Shown here: positions 60,565 through 64,000 of the stretch, in pieces | Numbering within the stretch: the first letter of the stretch is position 1 | How the letters are laid out: every line of letters begins with the position of its first letter | From: Ruminococcus gauvreauii | GTDB lineage: Bacteria; Bacillota; Clostridia; Lachnospirales; Lachnospiraceae | Direction of reading: 5' to 3' | Length of the DNA: 64,000 nucleotides | Assembly: GCF_025151995.1 (NCBI RefSeq) | Contig: NZ_CP102290.1 | Location: 372,001 to 436,000 of the forward strand | Program-made: the position numbers and the translations under genes | The notes under the pieces: model-generated | What the model was told of the DNA's origin: nothing | Databases searched by the model: none | The model's input: the letters and a program-made list of their open reading frames with translations, nothing else

Positions 60565-61452
60565 CTACTTTGTACGGGTTACCAGATACTCAATCAATGC
60601 CATCAGAAACCCGCATTCTTTTCTGTTCTCTTCCAGCAGCAGCATCGCCTTATGCGACAGGCGGGCCACCTCTTCCCTGGCGGCATTCAGCCCTGCCAAT
60701 GTCACATACGTCGTTTTCTCATTTTTCTCATCGCTGTGCAGCGGTTTTCCCAGTTCTTCCTCTGATCCTGTCACATCCAGGATATCATCCTGAATCTGAA
60801 ATGCCAGCCCGATATAGCGTCCCGCTTCTTCCAGCCGGGCGGTCTCATGATCCGGCGCCCCTGCCAGAACTGCCCCGATCATCAGGGATGCTTCAATCAG
60901 TGCGGAGGTCTTATTCTCATAAATATAAGACAGCATTTCTGCCGAAACGGGTCTTCCTTCGTTCAGCACGTCCACGCTCTGACCTCCGAGCATTCCCCGG
61001 ATCCCCGTCTTTTCAGCCAGGATCGTGAGCGCCTTAGCCGCCTGCACTTCCGCTCCCGGAACCTGAAACGTCCGCAGTGCCGTCTCATACGCATAGTTGA
61101 GCAGGACATCTCCGCTTAGCACTGCCATCGCTTCCCCGTAGACCACATGCGTAGTTTTCCTGCCTCTCCTGTAATCATCGTTATCAAGCGCAGGCAGGTC
61201 ATCATGGATCAGGGAATGTGTATGTATCATCTCGATCGCCGCCATAAACGGACCCGCCACGTGATCGCTGCCGCCATACATACGGCACGTCTCCCGCATC
61301 AGTATCGGCCTCAGCCTTTTTCCCGGCGCCCTCATATTGTAATTGACCGCTTCTGCGAGCGGCGCTGTAAACCCCTCTTCCGCCGGCAGGAAGGCAAAGA
61401 TTATATTCTGCGCCTCCTCCGTCCGCTTTTTCAGTTCCTCTTTAAAATTCAC
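60565..61452 (-). CDS. ispA: Polyprenyl synthetase (farnesyl diphosphate synthase type)
   Basis: 295 residues. The two aspartate-rich motifs are DDLPALDNDDYRRGRKTTH (first) and FQIQDDILDVTGSEEELGK (second), and the upstream GKRLRPIL binds isopentenyl diphosphate. The two-residue insertion in the first motif is that of bacterial FPP/GGPP synthases. GTG 61452 is preferred: GAGGGTG lies six bases upstream and it overlaps xseB by 11 bases. It elongates DMAPP with IPP; the chain length is inferred from family only. Confidence 0.93.
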   Translation of the reverse strand: MNFKEELKKRTEEAQNIIFAFLPAEEGFTAPLAEAVNYNMRAPGKRLRPILMRETCRMYGGSDHVAGPFMAAIEMIHTHSLIHDDLPALDNDDYRRGRKTTHVVYGEAMAVLSGDVLLNYAYETALRTFQVPGAEVQAAKALTILAEKTGIRGMLGGQSVDVLNEGRPVSAEMLSYIYENKTSALIEASLMIGAVLAGAPDHETARLEEAGRYIGLAFQIQDDILDVTGSEEELGKPLHSDEKNEKTTYVTLAGLNAAREEVARLSHKAMLLLEENRKECGFLMALIEYLVTRTK

Positions 61453-61660
61453 GAAGTTCACCCTCTGCATCCATCTGCAGTACCTTTTTCTCTACGAGGT
61501 CCACCTTCCTGCTGCATTCCTTCAGCAGTTCCATACCTGACTGGTACATGCCAAAAGAATCTTCAAGTGACAGCTTCCCCGATTCCAGCTTTGCTACAAT
61601 ATCATCCAATATCTCAAATGACTCCTCCAGAGTCCTCTCTGTTTTGTCCTTTTCCTGCAT
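61442..61660 (-). CDS. xseB: Exodeoxyribonuclease VII small subunit
   Basis: 72 residues with the conserved LEESFEILDDIVAKLESGKL, followed by SLEDSFGMYQSGMELLKECS. It forms exonuclease VII with XseA and contributes no catalytic site. It starts inside the xseA gene (47-base overlap) with GGAGG nine bases before ATG 61660. Confidence 0.95.
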   Translation of the reverse strand: MQEKDKTERTLEESFEILDDIVAKLESGKLSLEDSFGMYQSGMELLKECSRKVDLVEKKVLQMDAEGELREF

Positions 61661-62867
61661 TTACTCTGTCCTCCGTTATCTCTGTCACATCTGCCCGGAT
61701 CAATCCGTCGCTGACATAAATCTTAAGCTCGTCTCCTGTTTGTGTCTGCGATACACTGGTCACTGCTCTCCCCTCCTGGTTTTCCACGTAGGAGAAACCC
61801 TGATTCAGTTTATCAAGCGGAGACAACCCCTTCATCTTCTGAATATACAGCTGCAGAAGATGGCGTTTTTCCAGAATCTGCTGTTCCATCGCCCGGTGCA
61901 GCTTATCCTCCGCATCCGCCAGGAACTGACGTTTCTCAATGATCTGCTGGCGGGGGCTCAGATAACCAAACTGCGTCTTCAGCCTGAGCAGGCGCTGTTT
62001 CGTTAGTGTGATTCTTCCTGTCATATTAAGGTTCAGGCGCTTTTGATACTCCATCATACGGGCGATCACTGCACGCACATCGTCGACTGCGAGTTCGGCT
62101 GCAGCAGACGGAGTCGGTGCACGCATATCAGCCACATAATCTGCGATCGTAACATCCGTTTCATGACCCACCGCAGAGATCACAGGAACAGTGCATTCAA
62201 AGATGGCTCTCGCCACATCCTCCTCGTTAAATGCCCAGAGATCCTCTATGGATCCCCCGCCTCTTCCGACGATCAGAGTGTCCACGCCCAAAGCATCCAT
62301 TGCCCGTATTCCCTGCACGATGCTCTCCTTAGCGCCTTCCCCCTGTACCAGCGCCGGATACAGGATAATGGAAATCCCGGGATTTCTGCGCTTCGCAACG
62401 CTTAAAATATCGCGAATCGCCGCTCCGGTCGGTGCGGTGACCACTCCCAGCGTCCGTATGCCGGTCGGAATCGACTGCTTGTAATCCGGTGCAAACATCC
62501 CCATCTCTTCCAGTTCTTTTTTCAGGGCAAGAAACCTCTCATACAGAATCCCCGCTCCCTCCAGTGAAATTTCCTGCGCATACACCTGATATCTGCCGTC
62601 GCGCTCATAGACATTGACGCTGCCCTTTACCACGACCTGATCGCCGTCTTTCATGCGGAATGCCAGACCCTTACGCTGTCCTGCAAACATCACACAGGCA
62701 ATTGCAGCATTTTCATCCTTCAGAGAAAAATAGATATGGCCCGAGGTGTGATATTTACAATTACTGACTTCTCCCCGGACTGCTATCCTGGACAGCAGAA
62801 AGTCCTGGGTAAACATGTTTTTAATATAAGTATTGACCTGCTTTACAGAATAAATACTCTGTCCCAT
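61614..62867 (-). CDS. xseA: Exodeoxyribonuclease VII large subunit
   Basis: 417 residues. The N-terminal OB fold (VRGEVSNCKYHTSGHIYFSL) is followed by the catalytic domain with TLGVVTAPTGAAIRDIL, VGRGGGSIEDLWAFNEE and PVISAVGHETDVTIADYVAD, then a C-terminal coiled coil that binds XseB. It degrades single-stranded DNA from both ends. AGGAG precedes the ATG, three bases after nusB. Confidence 0.97.
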   Translation of the reverse strand: MGQSIYSVKQVNTYIKNMFTQDFLLSRIAVRGEVSNCKYHTSGHIYFSLKDENAAIACVMFAGQRKGLAFRMKDGDQVVVKGSVNVYERDGRYQVYAQEISLEGAGILYERFLALKKELEEMGMFAPDYKQSIPTGIRTLGVVTAPTGAAIRDILSVAKRRNPGISIILYPALVQGEGAKESIVQGIRAMDALGVDTLIVGRGGGSIEDLWAFNEEDVARAIFECTVPVISAVGHETDVTIADYVADMRAPTPSAAAELAVDDVRAVIARMMEYQKRLNLNMTGRITLTKQRLLRLKTQFGYLSPRQQIIEKRQFLADAEDKLHRAMEQQILEKRHLLQLYIQKMKGLSPLDKLNQGFSYVENQEGRAVTSVSQTQTGDELKIYVSDGLIRADVTEITEDRVNAGKGQNREDSGGVI

Positions 62868-62870
62868 ATA

Positions 62871-63272
62871 CTACTCCTGCGCGACGGCTCCCAGAATACC
62901 GTTCACAAATGATGCTGACTCATCCTGCCCGAAACGTTTTGCCAGTTCAACCGCCTCATTGATGGCAACTCCGGTCGGAACATCTTCATCAAACCTGATC
63001 TCGTACACGGCAAGCCTGAGAATTGTCAGATCTACTTTACTCATTCTGGTAGTTTTCCAGCCGGATGATTTTTCATTCAGCAGCCCGTCGATTTCTCCCA
63101 GTTTTCCCATGATCAGACGAAACTTATCTTCCATATATATCTGATCTTTTTCTTGCAAATCTTCAAGATTGTCAAAGTACAGTTCCAGTTGGCGGGGCAT
63201 CTCATCTTCCTGGTTAAACGCGCTTAAAAAAAGCAGCTTAAAAATATTTTCCCGCAGTTCTCTTCGTCCCAT
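62871..63272 (-). CDS. nusB: Transcription antitermination factor NusB
   Basis: 133 residues, all helical, with GRRELRENIFKLLFLSAF and the C-terminal RLAVYEIRFDEDVPTGVAINE, then AVELAKRFGQDESASFVNGILG typical of NusB. It works with NusE/S10 on boxA in rRNA transcription. ATG 63272 has GGAGG; the open frame upstream of it is not conserved. No promoter is seen between the hairpin at 63313 and this gene. Confidence 0.95.
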   Translation of the reverse strand: MGRRELRENIFKLLFLSAFNQEDEMPRQLELYFDNLEDLQEKDQIYMEDKFRLIMGKLGEIDGLLNEKSSGWKTTRMSKVDLTILRLAVYEIRFDEDVPTGVAINEAVELAKRFGQDESASFVNGILGAVAQE

Positions 63273-63312
63273 GTTTTCCTCCACTTCAAAAGTCAGCAAG
63301 TACGCGATGCTG

Positions 63313-63339
63313 AAAAAGGGGGATCTCTACAGATCCCCC
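63313..63339 (-). terminator. hairpin after the Asp23 gene (partial terminator)
   Basis: On the minus strand a 9-bp stem GGGGGATCT/AGATCCCCC with a 4-base loop is followed by five T residues. It lies only about 40 bases before nusB and may allow read-through into the large operon. Confidence 0.85.
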
Positions 63340-63356
63340 CTCATCCTCTTGATCTC

Positions 63357-63749
63357 TCATTCTATATTTTCAAGGTTCACGCCTGCAATGCCAATATTAA
63401 TATCCGATACGCTAAGTCCTGTCATATTTTCAATAGCGGATTTTACCTTGTCCTGCACTTTGCGGCAGACTTCCGGAATCCCGTAACCGTATTTAATATT
63501 CAGGTTCAGGTCGACACGGACAATTCCGTCCGACACATTGACTTTCACACCCTTCGACAGATTCTTCATGCCGAGTTTTCCCACAAGTTCATTCGTTATA
63601 TTCCCGGCCATGGAATTGACGCCTTCTACTTCCGTAGCCGCCAATCCGGCAATGATCGCTACCACCTCATCTGCAATCTGAACCGTTCCAATCGTTTTGT
63701 CATCGTAAATCGTATAAGCATCTCTGCTTTCATTTTTATTTTCTGCCAT
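63357..63749 (-). CDS. Asp23/Gls24 family envelope stress response protein
   Basis: 130 residues. The family core is IADEVVAIIAGLAATEVEGV, followed by NSMAGNITNELVGKLGMKNL, and then VSDGIVRVDLNLNIKYGYG. Asp23 proteins are abundant and sit beneath the membrane near the division site; loss induces cell-wall stress genes in staphylococci. Here the gene precedes nusB, as in many Clostridia. AGGAGG precedes the ATG. Confidence 0.93.
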   Translation of the reverse strand: MAENKNESRDAYTIYDDKTIGTVQIADEVVAIIAGLAATEVEGVNSMAGNITNELVGKLGMKNLSKGVKVNVSDGIVRVDLNLNIKYGYGIPEVCRKVQDKVKSAIENMTGLSVSDINIGIAGVNLENIE

Positions 63750-63782
63750 AGCGAAACCTCCTGCAGCTCATCCTTTTTCAAT

Positions 63783-63791
63783 ATTATAACA
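63783..63791 (-). promoter_or_regulatory. extended -10 promoter of the asp23 gene
   Basis: On the minus strand TGTTATAAT is an extended -10 (TG-N-TATAAT); the -35 is weak. It may feed the whole asp23-to-recN operon through the partial terminator. Confidence 0.6.
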
Positions 63792-63818
63792 AAATCGTCT
63801 GAAAAATAAAAGGGGTTT

Positions 63819-64000
63819 TTAATTCTTTCCGAATTCCGAAAGTTTCAGATTCTCATTCCTGTCCAGCGTCATGCCCACACTCCAGGCATTGACAAACAGC
63901 AGCAGGGGATTCCCTTTTAAATCTCTGACTTTTTTCATGTCCGAGGTTCCGACGAGTTTTGCCAGATCAATTTCTTCTTTGTTCTCAATCCATCTGATAT
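63819..64000 (-). CDS. prfC: Probable peptide chain release factor 3, C-terminal end only
   Basis: Only the last 60 codons are in the window; the start lies beyond 64000. They read RWIENKEEIDLAKLVGTSD, then RDLKGNPLLLFVNAWSVG and a final LDRNENLKLSEFGKN. The pattern of an RW followed by an acidic patch, a Gly-Asn turn and a final aromatic/leucine strand corresponds to the C-terminus of bacterial RF3. The assignment rests on that short segment only. Confidence 0.6.
   Translation of the reverse strand, partial: IRWIENKEEIDLAKLVGTSDMKKVRDLKGNPLLLFVNAWSVGMTLDRNENLKLSEFGKN

Overview
The window is a 64 kb stretch of a low-to-medium GC, endospore-forming Clostridia chromosome, most likely a gut Lachnospiraceae. 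The evidence is the contiguous prfC / asp23-like / nusB / xseA / xseB / ispA / dxs / tlyA / nadK / argR / recN / spoIVB / spo0A block, RNase Y next to recX-recA, strong purine-rich ribosome binding sites, sigma-A promoters and anaerobe oxidative-stress genes (rubrerythrin, superoxide reductase). The genus cannot be fixed from sequence alone.

Layout. 0-8.6 kb: a truncated Xaa-Pro aminopeptidase, YjbQ, an ABC-2 type transporter pair, and a MarR-controlled heterodimeric ABC exporter. 8.9-19 kb: a GPH sugar symporter, a two-component system with its own FtsX-type ABC transporter, a Ser/Asp-rich lipoprotein, a small alarmone synthetase, a TetR regulator flanked by twin operators next to a DUF4097 lipoprotein, a PNPOx-family protein and tRNA-Leu(CAA). 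19-33.4 kb: housekeeping genes (lysA, pyk and a rhomboid-like gene in one operon, aroC, a lactonase, RluA-type pseudouridine synthase, an orphan prepilin peptidase, rubrerythrin/desulfoferrodoxin, an M20 dipeptidase, yaaA).

33.5-44.6 kb is the accessory part. It is a ten-gene, one-direction operon: MarR, Cys-rich KTR protein, ABC/ABC exporter, CorA-like, MATE, esterase, stand-alone adenylation enzyme, GNAT and a CmpB-type membrane protein. A consensus promoter with a 31-bp dyad drives it. Its promoter-proximal edge is scar tissue: a remnant of an ICE cell-wall hydrolase (CD1108-like), then a truncated group II intron whose 5' end lies just behind the terminator of an HPr-like gene. The operon therefore looks like ICE cargo and is the best candidate here for an undescribed system.

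44.6-47.3 kb holds an HPr-like gene, an AlkA-type glycosylase and a small AT-rich islet with an XRE regulator and orphan genes. 47.3-64 kb is core: rny, recX-recA (with an SOS box), glgA, spo0A (with a 0A box), spoIVB, and the recN-to-asp23 operon covering DNA repair, arginine regulation, NAD kinase and isoprenoid synthesis. The last 182 bases carry the 3' end of a probable prfC.

The two MarR/ABC/ABC cassettes (8.5-4.1 kb and 43.6-39.3 kb) share gene order and a matching split of consensus and degenerate ATPase motifs. They appear to be resident and acquired versions of the same exporter design.
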